64,000 nt of DNA from the NCBI RefSeq assembly GCF_900104585.1, contig NZ_FNVX01000002.1, positions 1 to 64,000 of the forward strand, in the 5' to 3' direction. Made by a program: the position numbers and the translations under genes. This DNA is from Bacteroides ihuae (lineage in GTDB: Bacteria > Bacteroidota > Bacteroidia > Bacteroidales > Bacteroidaceae). Of this stretch, positions 34,280 to 43,098 are shown one piece after another. The notes beneath the pieces are model-generated. The model searched no databases and had not been told where the DNA came from. It saw only the letters and a program-made list of their open reading frames with translations. The stretch's first letter is position 1. Every line of letters starts with the position of its first letter.

Positions 34280-36664
34280 ATGAATCGGAAAATAATAAAA
34301 GTTCTTTTACTCCTTGTCTGTCTACCTTTGCAGATGAGTGCTCAAATGCTAACCAATGGAGCTACGCCTTACCTTATGAATCAGGCGAAAGACATGAGTT
34401 CGGATTTTGCTGATTTTACCAATCTATTTTTCTTTGCCGACAAGCTCTCTAGTTTTGATCCTGCAACTGCGCAAGGTACCATTGAGTGGAGGCGTAAAAC
34501 CCTTTATACCCGTCAGGCATTCAATGCCAATACTGTATTGCCACAAGATTTGCAAATGCTCGATTTCCCTGCTTCGGCTTATGAGAATAACCCTCAATTA
34601 AAATTCACAATAGACTTTATCACTCCTCGTACATTACGCATTCGTATGCTTACCACTCCGGTGGAGCCAAAAGAGGCTTCTTCACTGATGTTGGTGAAAG
34701 CACCCGGAAGCGATGCGAGTTGGAAGTACACAGCCTTGAAAGGAGCACATCAATATAAAAGTGCTTTTGGTAGCATTATTATTGAGGAGAATCCATGGCG
34801 CATCATCTTACTGGATGCGAATGGTCGACGTCTTACTGATACGTGGCGCTGGGCTGACAATGACTCCACGCAGGTAAAGAGCTTGCCGTTCAATTTCATT
34901 AAACGGGGTGCTGACAATTCACGGAGCATCAATCCGGTGTTTAGCCTTTCTCCGGGAGAGAAAATTATGGGCTGTGGGGAGTCGTTTACTTCTTTAAATA
35001 AAGTAGGGCAGAAGGTGAACTTGTTTGTTAGTGATCCGCAAGGACCTGAAACGGACCAGATGTACAAACCTATCCCATTCTTTTTAAGTAGCCGTGGTTA
35101 TGGCATGTTTATGCACACTTCGGCTCCTGTGACCTGTGACTTTGGTTCTACTTATATTGGTCTCAATAAGCTATTTATGGCTGATGAAGCGTTGGATCTA
35201 TTTGTGTTCTTTGGAGAGCCGAAAGAGATATTGAATGAATATACCGATCTAACCGGAAAATCGCCTATGCCTCCGCTATGGAGCTTTGGTACCTGGATGA
35301 GTCGGATAACTTATTTTAGTGAGAAAGAAGGATATGATGTGGCAAAGAATCTGAGGAAATATAAGATTCCTGCTGACGTGATTCATTTTGATACCGGATG
35401 GTTCGAAACCGATTGGCAATGCGACTATGTGTTTGCTCCCAGCCGTTTCTCTAATCCGCAAAAGATGGTAAAAGACTTGCTAGCAGATGGTTTTCACATC
35501 TCTCTGTGGCAGCTGACTTATTTTACCCCGAAAAATAAATATTTTCGAGAGATTATAGATAAAGGTTTAGAGGTGAAGAATGCCAATGGCGGACTTCCCT
35601 ATGAAGATGCGGTGCTCGACTTCTCGAATCCGCAAACCGTCAGCTGGTATCAAGAAAAGTTGTCAGGATTGCTTTCGATGGGTGTTGGCGCAATTAAAGT
35701 GGACTTCGGCGAAGCAGCACCGCTTAACGGTTTTTATGCATCAGGTAAAGGTGGTTTGTATGAACACAATCTCTATCCTTTGCGCTACAACAAAGCCGTG
35801 GCCGATATTACGAAACAGATTAAGGGGGAAAACATCATTTGGGCTCGCAGCGCTTGGGCTGGTTCACAACGTTATCCGTTACATTGGGGTGGTGATGCTG
35901 CAAATACCAATATAGGTATGCTTGGCACTATTCGAGGTGGTCTTTCTCTGGGATTGAGCGGCTTTAGCTTTTGGAGTCATGATATAGGTGGCTTTGTGCA
36001 AAAATCTCCCGAGGAGCTTTATCGACGTTGGTTACCGTTTGGTTTCCTCACTTCACACAGTAGGGCACACGGTGCACCTCCCAAAGAACCATGGCTATAT
36101 AACGAATCTTTCGTGAAGGCTTTTCGTGAAAGTGCTGAGATGAAGTATAAATTGATGCCTTATGTATATGCGCAAGCCAAGCAGTGTACAGAACAAGGGC
36201 TACCGATGGTGCGCGCCCTTTGCATTGAGTTTCCGAACGATCCTGCTGTCTGGAGCGTAGAAGATGAATATATGTTTGGACATGACATCTTGGTAGCCCC
36301 TATGTTGGAGCAAGGCACCAAACGAAGCGTATACCTTCCGGGTGGCAAATGGATTGATTATCAAAATAATAAAGTCTATTCTTCCGGTTGGAATACTCTT
36401 GAGGCCGGTCATATACCTGCTGTGATATTAGTGAGAGATGGTGCTGTAATTCCACACATTGCTCTGGCACAAAGTACCGACAAAATGGATTGGTCAAAAA
36501 TTGATCTTAAGGTTTATGCTGCCGATACTAACAAGGCAGAAGGACTCTTGTGTTTGCCTTCGGACAATTTATTGAAGACAGTTTGCTTGAAGAAAGTTGC
36601 TGATAAATGGTTGGTAGAGGAGAATCCTTTGAAAGGAAAATCAGAGTTGAATGTTTCTCGCTAA
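34280..36664 (+). CDS. Secreted GH31 alpha-xylosidase-like glycosidase
   Basis: 794 residues with a signal peptide (LLLVCLPLQMSAQ, cleavage near 22). Catalytic domain of GH31: nucleophile D475 in GAIKVDFGEAAP and acid/base D539 in YPLHWGGDA, then the SLGLSGFSFWSHDIGGF stretch. The KxDFGE and WGGD forms match the YicI branch of alpha-xylosidases. Probably removes alpha-linked xylose (for example from xyloglucan fragments) in the periplasm; the exact substrate is inferred. Stands alone, 254 bases after aroC. Confidence 0.9.
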   Translation: MNRKIIKVLLLLVCLPLQMSAQMLTNGATPYLMNQAKDMSSDFADFTNLFFFADKLSSFDPATAQGTIEWRRKTLYTRQAFNANTVLPQDLQMLDFPASAYENNPQLKFTIDFITPRTLRIRMLTTPVEPKEASSLMLVKAPGSDASWKYTALKGAHQYKSAFGSIIIEENPWRIILLDANGRRLTDTWRWADNDSTQVKSLPFNFIKRGADNSRSINPVFSLSPGEKIMGCGESFTSLNKVGQKVNLFVSDPQGPETDQMYKPIPFFLSSRGYGMFMHTSAPVTCDFGSTYIGLNKLFMADEALDLFVFFGEPKEILNEYTDLTGKSPMPPLWSFGTWMSRITYFSEKEGYDVAKNLRKYKIPADVIHFDTGWFETDWQCDYVFAPSRFSNPQKMVKDLLADGFHISLWQLTYFTPKNKYFREIIDKGLEVKNANGGLPYEDAVLDFSNPQTVSWYQEKLSGLLSMGVGAIKVDFGEAAPLNGFYASGKGGLYEHNLYPLRYNKAVADITKQIKGENIIWARSAWAGSQRYPLHWGGDAANTNIGMLGTIRGGLSLGLSGFSFWSHDIGGFVQKSPEELYRRWLPFGFLTSHSRAHGAPPKEPWLYNESFVKAFRESAEMKYKLMPYVYAQAKQCTEQGLPMVRALCIEFPNDPAVWSVEDEYMFGHDILVAPMLEQGTKRSVYLPGGKWIDYQNNKVYSSGWNTLEAGHIPAVILVRDGAVIPHIALAQSTDKMDWSKIDLKVYAADTNKAEGLLCLPSDNLLKTVCLKKVADKWLVEENPLKGKSELNVSR

Positions 36665-36804
36665 TTGTTACAAGTAAAATTGAAACATCAAAGTTAAAGT
36701 CGTTTTTCATTACAAATTGTTTTATTATTAAGATTAATTGGGTTTGTTGCGGCTCAGGTTTCTGTGAAAGAAATCTGGGCCGTATATTATTTATTATCAG
36801 GTAG

Positions 36805-36838
36805 TTTTTGTGCAGACAGACTATATTTCATATTTTTG
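36805..36838 (+). promoter_or_regulatory. Promoter of the cysteine desulfidase family gene
   Basis: -33 TTTTTG (36805-36810) and -7 TATTTTTG (36831-36838) are 20 bases apart. Predicted start near 36846 fits ATG 36861 and excludes the upstream reading. Confidence 0.75.
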
Positions 36839-36860
36839 CAAGAAATATACCAATATCCAA

Positions 36861-38144
36861 ATGACACAAGAGGAAAGAAAAAAAATAATAGACTTGGTAA
36901 AGTTGGAAGTTGTTCCGGCTATTGGGTGCACAGAACCTATTGCTGTGGCTTTATGTGTAGCTAAGGCTGCCGAAACATTGGGATGTAAGCCTGAAAAGAT
37001 AAGCGTTGTTTTAAGTGCTAATATTCTGAAAAATGCCATGGGGGTGGGCATACCTGGTACGGGTATGATTGGTTTGCCTATTGCAGTTGCTTTGGGTGCA
37101 CTGATTGGAAAATCTGAATATCAACTTGAGGTATTGAGAGATAGTAGTACTGAGGCTGTAGAAGAAGGTAAGCGATTCATTGATGAAAAACGAATTCATA
37201 TTTCACTGAAAGAAGATATTACCGAAAAGCTGTACATCGAGGCCATTTGTGAATCTGCTGGAGAGAGTGCAAAAGCAGTAATATCCGGAGGACATACCTC
37301 TTTTATTTATATTTCTCGTGGAGAAGAGGTCTTGTTTAATAAGCAGTCTGCAGGAGAAGAAGTGGATGAAGAGGCTTCTTTAAACCTGACACTTCTTAAA
37401 GTTTATGATTTTGCGTTGACAGCTCCATTGGATGAGATACGTTTCATTCTTGAAACTGCCCGCCTGAATAAAGCAGCGGCTGAGAGTTCTTTCAAAGGGA
37501 ATTATGGTCACTCACTAGGCCGAATGCTTCGAGGCAATAAAGAGCGAGAGATGTTAGGCAATGGAACACTGTCTCACATTCTTTCTTATACTTCCGGTGC
37601 TTGTGATGCTCGTATGGCTGGTGCGATGATTCCGGTCATGAGTAACTCCGGTAGTGGCAATCAAGGTATATCTGCTACACTTCCGGTGGTGATTTATGCT
37701 GAAGAAAATAATAAGTCGGAAGAAGAGTTGATTCGTGCATTGATGATGAGTCATCTTACGGTGATATACATCAAGCAAAGTCTTGGACGTCTTTCCGCTT
37801 TGTGCGGCTGTGTGGTGGCGGCCACGGGTTCAAGCTGTGGCATCACTTGGTTGATGGGAGGCGATTTCCGTCAAGTAGCTTTTTCGGTACAGAACATGAT
37901 CGCTAACTTAACAGGCATGATCTGTGATGGTGCTAAGCCTAGTTGTGCTTTGAAGGTGGCTAGTGGCGTTTCCACTGCCGTGCTTTCTGCTATGATGGCG
38001 ATGGAGAATAAATGTGTGACCTCTGTAGAAGGTATTATCGACCAAGATGTAGATCGCAGCATCCGCAATCTGACCCTTATCGGTTCTCAGGGAATGAATG
38101 AAACCGATAAACTGGTTCTTGATATTATGACACATAAAAGCTAA
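36861..38144 (+). CDS. L-cysteine desulfidase / serine dehydratase-like family (UPF0597)
   Basis: 427 residues from ATG 36861. UPF0597/YhaM type: GCTEPIAVALCVAKAAETLG with the first conserved cysteine, LSANILKNAMGVGIPGTGMIGLPIAVALGALIG, TSGACDARMAGAMIPVMSNSG and TGSSCGITWLMGG with further conserved cysteines likely to carry an oxygen-sensitive Fe-S cluster. Family members break down L-cysteine (or serine) to pyruvate, sulfide and ammonia. Alone, with its own promoter. Confidence 0.9.
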   Translation: MTQEERKKIIDLVKLEVVPAIGCTEPIAVALCVAKAAETLGCKPEKISVVLSANILKNAMGVGIPGTGMIGLPIAVALGALIGKSEYQLEVLRDSSTEAVEEGKRFIDEKRIHISLKEDITEKLYIEAICESAGESAKAVISGGHTSFIYISRGEEVLFNKQSAGEEVDEEASLNLTLLKVYDFALTAPLDEIRFILETARLNKAAAESSFKGNYGHSLGRMLRGNKEREMLGNGTLSHILSYTSGACDARMAGAMIPVMSNSGSGNQGISATLPVVIYAEENNKSEEELIRALMMSHLTVIYIKQSLGRLSALCGCVVAATGSSCGITWLMGGDFRQVAFSVQNMIANLTGMICDGAKPSCALKVASGVSTAVLSAMMAMENKCVTSVEGIIDQDVDRSIRNLTLIGSQGMNETDKLVLDIMTHKS

Positions 38145-38434
38145 TTCAGTTTCCAGAATTGCTTTGTTATTCCTCTACGAAAGGTACTTCAAACAAGGTC
38201 TTTTGTCAATGTTTAGGAAACCCACTCAGGAGCCTTGTGGGAGGGGTTTGGTGAATTAACTAGATCAGCGTGGTGAATTAACTACTTCACCGCGCTGATC
38301 TAGTTAATTCACCGCGCTGATCTAGTTAGCTCTCTTTGAGATGTGCTATATGTAAATAATAATTTGTTGACGAACAAAAAAATGCAGCAAATATCTCATT
38401 GCTGCATTTCCCTTATACTATAAATGTAGAGTGC
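38145..38434. other. Intergenic region with inverted 22-bp repeats
   Basis: No ORF. A 5-bp GC hairpin (CCCAC...GTGGG, near 38220-38241) and the repeat array at 38250-38329 are listed or discussed separately. The SlyD-like gene stop lies at the right end. Confidence 0.5.
38250..38329. repeat. Inverted array of 22-bp repeats
   Basis: Left arm GGTGAATTAACTAGATCAGC... (28 bp, 38250-38277) pairs with 38286-38313 with only one G-T mismatch. Within each arm the same 22-bp unit recurs head to tail: TTCACCGCGCTGATCTAGTTA at 38286 and 38308. The result is a symmetric array with 1.6 units on the left and 2 on the right, centred near 38282. No T tract. Confidence 0.75.
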
Positions 38435-39073
38435 TTAGTGTCCACCGCATCCGCAGTTTCCACCACAACCACAAGCTTCACCTTCTTCTTTTTCTTCATT
38501 GTTGCCACATCCGCATCCGCCGTCGCCACAACCATCACTGCCGCAACCATCACTTCCACAGCTGCATCCGCCGCCTTCACCGCTCATCATGTTCACCATA
38601 CCTTCAATTTCGGCATTGGTTGCTGCACGGTTTTCAACTACTTCGCCGATAAAAGTCAAATCGTTCCCGGCCAAAGGATGATTCATGTCCATTACTACAA
38701 CGTCGTCTTTAACCTCTACAACAGTTCCGTTTATACGGTGACCTTCAGAATCCATCAAAGGAACTAGGTTTCCTTCATAAATTCTTTCAGAATCGAAATG
38801 CCCGTCTACTTCAAAGATTTGTTTTGGTAGATCAAGTACGTGTTCATCGTCATAATCGCCATAAGCTTCTGCAAAGGGAATGGTGAACTCGAAGTTTTCT
38901 CCTACAGCAAGGTCTTTAATTTGGTCTTCGAAAGATTCCAAAGTAGTTCCCAGTCCTGTTATAAACTGGAATGGGCGTTCAATTGTTGCTTGCTCTACCA
39001 TGTCTCTTTCTCCATCATCTGTAACGTATAATTCATATGCTACAGTGATATACTTGTTTGCTACCGTTTCCAT
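38435..39073 (-). CDS. slyD: SlyD-like FKBP peptidyl-prolyl isomerase with metal-binding tail
   Basis: 212 residues. FKBP/SlyD domain (1-145): YELYVTDDGERDMVEQA, FITGLGTTLESFEDQI, the FEFTIPFAEAYGDYD region and an IF (insert-in-flap) chaperone domain (NLVPLMDSEGHRINGTV, VVMDMNHPLAGNDLTF). The C-terminal ~45 residues are almost only Gly, Cys, Asp, Asn and Ser in patterns like GGCSCGSDGCGS and GCGCGNNE, ending CGCGGH: a nickel/zinc-binding tail longer and more Cys-rich than in most relatives. It may supply metal to enzymes. -7 box at 39121-39128. Confidence 0.92.
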   Translation of the reverse strand: METVANKYITVAYELYVTDDGERDMVEQATIERPFQFITGLGTTLESFEDQIKDLAVGENFEFTIPFAEAYGDYDDEHVLDLPKQIFEVDGHFDSERIYEGNLVPLMDSEGHRINGTVVEVKDDVVVMDMNHPLAGNDLTFIGEVVENRAATNAEIEGMVNMMSGEGGGCSCGSDGCGSDGCGDGGCGCGNNEEKEEGEACGCGGNCGCGGH

Positions 39074-39102
39074 TTCTTGTTTTTATTATGTAGTTAATAA
39101 TA

Positions 39103-39117
39103 CCCGTATAATACGGG
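39103..39117. promoter_or_regulatory. 15-bp palindrome at the slyD transcription start
   Basis: CCCGTAT-A-ATACGGG is perfectly symmetric and covers the predicted start site of the SlyD-like gene. Could be an operator or a 5' RNA hairpin. Confidence 0.45.
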
Positions 39118-39120
39118 CTG

Positions 39121-39128
39121 CAAAGATA
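39121..39128 (-). promoter_or_regulatory. -7 box of the SlyD-like gene
   Basis: Minus-strand TATCTTTG, full consensus, 48 bases before the ATG. Confidence 0.65.
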
Positions 39129-39156
39129 TAAATAATTTAATTCTTGATCAGAATAT

Positions 39157-39187
39157 AAGAGCTTAAATTTCAGATTATTAAGCTCTT
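39157..39187. terminator. Orphan terminator-like hairpin
   Basis: Perfect 10-bp stem AAGAGCTTAA / TTAAGCTCTT with an 11-base loop and T-rich flank, between two divergent promoters, so it ends no annotated gene. Confidence 0.4.
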
Positions 39188-39320
39188 TATTCGTTCTACT
39201 ATATTCTATTTACCTAATTTTCAAATCGTTGCTAATGAAACTATTATGTGATAAACTAGGGGTTTATGACCTTGTTTTCTTACGATTATTTATTAATGAA
39301 CGTTTTTTTTCTTCGATTTG

Positions 39321-39351
39321 TTTGGAGATTATGAAAAAGCCGTTACCTTTG
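39321..39351 (+). promoter_or_regulatory. Promoter of the ilv operon
   Basis: -33 TTTG (39321-39324) and -7 TACCTTTG (39344-39351) are 19 bases apart. The start should lie near 39358, about 25 nt before the leader peptide ATG. Confidence 0.82.
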
Positions 39352-39382
39352 CAGCACGATTTAGAAAAATAAACGTTGAATT

Positions 39383-39457
39383 ATGAATAGAAATACATCT
39401 ATTAACCTGTCTCTGCTGGATATTATTAGCGTCGTGGTGGTCCCATCAAGAGCGTGA
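39383..39457 (+). CDS. ilvL: ilv leader peptide
   Basis: 24-codon ORF that begins MNRNTSINLSLLDII and ends in VVVVPSRA. Ten of its 24 codons are Ile, Leu or Val, with four Val codons in a row, exactly the end-products of the downstream operon. It sits between the promoter and a terminator hairpin. Its stop codon overlaps the left half of the antiterminator (39454-39465), so ribosome position there decides which RNA hairpin forms. I call it a leader peptide from content, position and RNA structure. Confidence 0.85.
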   Translation: MNRNTSINLSLLDIISVVVVPSRA

Positions 39458-39533
39458 GGAAGGTTTGTGTATGTATATTCGTACAATAGAGATATTAATT
39501 GGAGCCTTTCTCACTATGTGAGGGAGGCTTTTT
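39454..39533 (+). promoter_or_regulatory. ilv attenuator: antiterminator and terminator segments
   Basis: Three segments: A, GTGAGGAAGGTT (39454-39465, over the leader stop); B, AGCCTTTCTCAC (39503-39514); C, GTGAGGGAGGCT (39518-39529) then a T run (to 39533). B pairs with C (terminator, 12 bp, TAT loop) or with A (12 bp with two G-U pairs). A and C are near copies and compete for B. A ribosome at the leader stop hides A, so B-C terminates; a ribosome stalled on Val/Ile codons leaves A free, so A-B forms and transcription goes on. Confidence 0.82.
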
Positions 39534-39557
39534 AATTATAACTAAAGGAATAAAACA

Positions 39558-41360
39558 ATGAAAAAGCAGTTACGCAGTTCGTTTAGTACACAAGGTCGCC
39601 GCATGGCAGGTGCTCGGGCATTATGGGCAGCCAACGGTATGAAGAAGGAGCAATTGGGGAAACCTATTATCGCTATAGTCAACTCATTTACGCAATTTGT
39701 GCCTGGCCATGTACATTTGCATGATATAGGTCAGAAGGTGAAAGTCGAAATTGAAAAATTAGGCTGCTTTGCTGCTGAATTTAATACGATTGCCATTGAT
39801 GACGGTATTGCCATGGGGCATGACGGCATGCTTTACTCTCTTCCTTCAAGAGACATTATTGCTGATAGTGTGGAATATATGGTGAACGGTCACAAAGCGG
39901 ATGCAATGGTATGCATTAGTAATTGTGATAAGATTACTCCCGGAATGTTAATGGCTGCGATGAGGCTAAACATACCAACTGTTTTTGTTTCAGGTGGACC
40001 GATGGAGGCTGGAGAGCTTGATGGACAGCATCTTGATTTGGTTGATGCCATGGTTAAGTCGGCCGACGAAAATGTGAGCGATGCTGAAGTGGCAAAGATC
40101 GAACAAAATGCTTGCCCAACGTGTGGCTGCTGTTCGGGAATGTTCACTGCTAACTCGATGAACTGCCTCAACGAGGCAATTGGTTTGGCACTTCCGGGTA
40201 ACGGAACTATTGTGGCTACGCATGCCAATAGAGCACAGTTGTTTAAAGATGCTGCGAAGCTGATTGTAGAAAATACTTTTAAATATTATGATGAAGGCGA
40301 TGAGAGGGTATTACCTAGAAGCATTGCTACTCGTGCCTCTTTCTTGAACGCAATGACGCTGGATATTGCCATGGGAGGTTCAACAAATACAGTCCTTCAT
40401 CTACTAGCGATAGCCCACGAAGGTGAAGTTGACTTTACAATGGATGATATTGATGCGCTTTCACGTAAAAGTCCGTGCTTATGCAAAGTGGCACCAAATA
40501 CTCAGAAGTATCACATTCAGGACGTTAACCGTGCCGGAGGTATTATGGCTATTATGGGTGAACTGGCCAAAGGCGGATTCATCGAAACGAATGTGAATCG
40601 TATAGACGGAATGACGTTGGCTGAAGCAATAGATAAGTGTTGTATCACCAGTCCGAATGTGTCCGATGAAGCTATCAAAAAATATAAGAGTGCTGCAGCA
40701 GGCAGGTTTAACCTTGTGCTTGGTTCGCAAGATGTTTATTATAAGGAGTTAGATACTGATAGAGCTACCGGTTGCATTCGTGATGTGGAGCACGCTTATT
40801 CTAAAGATGGTGGACTGGCTATACTGAAAGGAAACATCGCTCAAGATGGATGTGTGGTGAAGACAGCAGGTGTAGACGAAAGTATTTGGAAATTTATCGG
40901 TCCGGCTAAAGTGTTCGATTCACAAGATGCTGCTTGTGAAGGAATCTTAGGAGGAAAAGTCGTCAGTGGAGATGTGGTCGTCATCACTCACGAAGGGCCT
41001 AAGGGAGGACCGGGTATGCAAGAAATGCTTTATCCCACCTCTTATATTAAGTCTCGTCATTTGGGCAAAGAATGTGCGCTTATTACTGATGGACGCTTTA
41101 GTGGAGGAACATCCGGACTAAGTATCGGTCACGTATCTCCTGAGGCAGCTGCCGGAGGCAACATTGGTAAAATCCAAAATGGAGATATTATTGAAATCAA
41201 TATACCTGAGAGAACTATTAATGTGAAACTGACGGATGAAGAGCTGGCTGCGCGCCCGATGACTCCCGTCACCCGTGAACGAAATGTGCCGAAGAGCCTT
41301 AAAGCCTATGCAAGTATGGTTAGTTCTGCAGATAAGGGGGCGGTTCGCTTGATTGATTAA
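39558..41360 (+). CDS. ilvD: Dihydroxy-acid dehydratase
   Basis: 600 residues. Dehydrates dihydroxy acids to 2-keto acids in Ile and Val synthesis. Iron-sulfur ligands and surroundings visible: [35 protein letters not shown] and the C-terminal GFSFGHVSPEA-like [16 protein letters not shown]. Usual length. First structural gene of the operon, 25 bases after the attenuator T run. ilvB follows after 31 bases. Confidence 0.97.
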   Translation: MKKQLRSSFSTQGRRMAGARALWAANGMKKEQLGKPIIAIVNSFTQFVPGHVHLHDIGQKVKVEIEKLGCFAAEFNTIAIDDGIAMGHDGMLYSLPSRDIIADSVEYMVNGHKADAMVCISNCDKITPGMLMAAMRLNIPTVFVSGGPMEAGELDGQHLDLVDAMVKSADENVSDAEVAKIEQNACPTCGCCSGMFTANSMNCLNEAIGLALPGNGTIVATHANRAQLFKDAAKLIVENTFKYYDEGDERVLPRSIATRASFLNAMTLDIAMGGSTNTVLHLLAIAHEGEVDFTMDDIDALSRKSPCLCKVAPNTQKYHIQDVNRAGGIMAIMGELAKGGFIETNVNRIDGMTLAEAIDKCCITSPNVSDEAIKKYKSAAAGRFNLVLGSQDVYYKELDTDRATGCIRDVEHAYSKDGGLAILKGNIAQDGCVVKTAGVDESIWKFIGPAKVFDSQDAACEGILGGKVVSGDVVVITHEGPKGGPGMQEMLYPTSYIKSRHLGKECALITDGRFSGGTSGLSIGHVSPEAAAGGNIGKIQNGDIIEINIPERTINVKLTDEELAARPMTPVTRERNVPKSLKAYASMVSSADKGAVRLID

Positions 41361-41391
41361 TATAGTACGAACAGAAGAAATAGATAGAACA

Positions 41392-43086
41392 ATGGAAAAG
41401 CAACTCATAACCGGGTCGGAAGCATTAATTCGCTCGTTGATTCATGAAGGGGTAAAAACTGTTTTTGGCTATCCTGGTGGAGCTATTATGCCAGTTTACG
41501 ATTGTTTATACGATTACAAAGAAAAACTGAATCATGTGCTTGTGCGCCATGAACAAGGTGCTACGCATGCCGCACAAGGATATGCCAGAGTATCGGGAGA
41601 AGTGGGCGTTTGTTTAGTAACCAGTGGACCGGGAGCCACGAATGCTGTAACCGGAATTGGAGATGCTATATTGGATAGTACCCCAATGGTTGTTATTGCC
41701 GGACAAGTAGTGGCATCTTTGCTTGGTAGCGATGCCTTTCAGGAAATAGATTTGGTGAGCATCACTCAACCAATCACAAAGTGGAGCTATCAGATACGTC
41801 GCGCCGAAGATATACCTTGGGCGGTAGCTCGTGCCTTTTACATTGCTCGTAGCGGAAGACCGGGACCTGTGGTACTTGACTTTGCTAAAAATGCACAGTT
41901 TGAAAAGGTGGAGTATGCACCTTGTAAGTTAGACTATATTCGTAGTTATGTACCTGCCCCTGAAGTGAATATGGACGCCATAGCGCAAGCTGCGGAACTT
42001 ATAAATTCGGCTAAAAGGCCACTGGCTCTTGTGGGACAAGGAGTCGAATTAGGAGGGGCGCAAGAGGAACTACTCGATTTCTTGGAAAAAGCTGATATAC
42101 CTGCAGGATGTACTTTGTTAGGACTCTCGGCTTTGGCTTCTGGACATCCTTTAAATAAAGGAATGTTGGGTATGCATGGCAATCTAGCACCAAATATCAA
42201 GACGAATGAATGTGATGTGTTGATTGGTATCGGGATGCGGTTCGATGACCGTGTGACGGGCAATCTTAAAACGTATGCCAAGCAAGCTAAGATTATCCAC
42301 TTCGATATTGATCCTGTGGAGGTAGACAAAAATGTGAAAAGTGATGTCGCAGTGTTGGGCGATTGCAAAGAAACGCTTACTGCTATAACGAAACTCCTCA
42401 AAAAGAATACGCATCGCGAATGGCGGGATAGTTTTAAGGAGCACGAAGAAAAAGAATATAATCAGGTTATAGAGAAGGAACTCAACCCGATAGAAGGTCC
42501 AATAACCATGGGCGAAGTAGTAAATGCAGTGACTGAAGCGACTAATAATGAAGCCGTACTTGTTACCGATGTAGGTCAAAACCAAATGGTGGCAGCACGC
42601 TATTTTCGTTTTACGAAGAAAAGAAGCATGGTCACCTCGGGTGGTCTTGGCACAATGGGCTTTGGTTTGCCGGCCGCTATTGGTGCAGCTTTTGGTGCAC
42701 CCGGTAGAACGGTTTGTTTATTCTGTGGTGATGGCGGTTTGCAGATGACTATACAAGAATTCGGTACCATCATGGAGACAGGTATTAATGTGAAGATTAT
42801 TCTGTTGAATAACGACTTTCTTGGAATGGTGCGCCAATGGCAGGAGCTTTTCTTTCAGGAGAGATATTCAAATACTCCAATGATAAATCCCGATTTTATT
42901 ATGATTGCAGCGGCATACGGTATTAAAGGACATAAAGTGGTGCAACGTGCTGATTTATCGGGAGCTATCGAAGAGATGCTTACTACCCCCGGATCGTTCC
43001 TTTTGGAAGTAGCGGTAAGAAAAGATGGTATGGTGTATCCGATGATACCTGCCGGGGAGACAGTGACAAACATGTTGTTAGGTTAA
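41392..43086 (+). CDS. ilvB: Acetolactate synthase, large subunit
   Basis: 564 residues from ATG 41392 (the in-frame TTG at 41353 overlaps the ilvD stop and adds no conserved sequence). Condenses pyruvate, using thiamine diphosphate, to acetolactate. Signatures: VFGYPGGAIMPVYD, catalytic Glu in VRHEQGATHAAQGYAR, GRPGPVVLDFAKN, and ThDP-Mg motif GDGGLQMTIQEFGTI with NNDFLGMVRQWQELFF. Works with the small subunit encoded next. Confidence 0.96.
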   Translation: MEKQLITGSEALIRSLIHEGVKTVFGYPGGAIMPVYDCLYDYKEKLNHVLVRHEQGATHAAQGYARVSGEVGVCLVTSGPGATNAVTGIGDAILDSTPMVVIAGQVVASLLGSDAFQEIDLVSITQPITKWSYQIRRAEDIPWAVARAFYIARSGRPGPVVLDFAKNAQFEKVEYAPCKLDYIRSYVPAPEVNMDAIAQAAELINSAKRPLALVGQGVELGGAQEELLDFLEKADIPAGCTLLGLSALASGHPLNKGMLGMHGNLAPNIKTNECDVLIGIGMRFDDRVTGNLKTYAKQAKIIHFDIDPVEVDKNVKSDVAVLGDCKETLTAITKLLKKNTHREWRDSFKEHEEKEYNQVIEKELNPIEGPITMGEVVNAVTEATNNEAVLVTDVGQNQMVAARYFRFTKKRSMVTSGGLGTMGFGLPAAIGAAFGAPGRTVCLFCGDGGLQMTIQEFGTIMETGINVKIILLNNDFLGMVRQWQELFFQERYSNTPMINPDFIMIAAAYGIKGHKVVQRADLSGAIEEMLTTPGSFLLEVAVRKDGMVYPMIPAGETVTNMLLG

Positions 43087-43098
43087 TAAAGAAAGATT

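Noticed and set aside
38250..38329. CRISPR array or IS end
   Set aside because: Units are joined head to tail or inverted with no spacers, and no transposase is present.
38399..38767. Plus-strand frames rich in His and Ser opposite the SlyD-like gene
   Set aside because: They are the antisense reading of the Gly/Cys-rich SlyD tail (GGN/TGY codons); no promoter or start context supports them.
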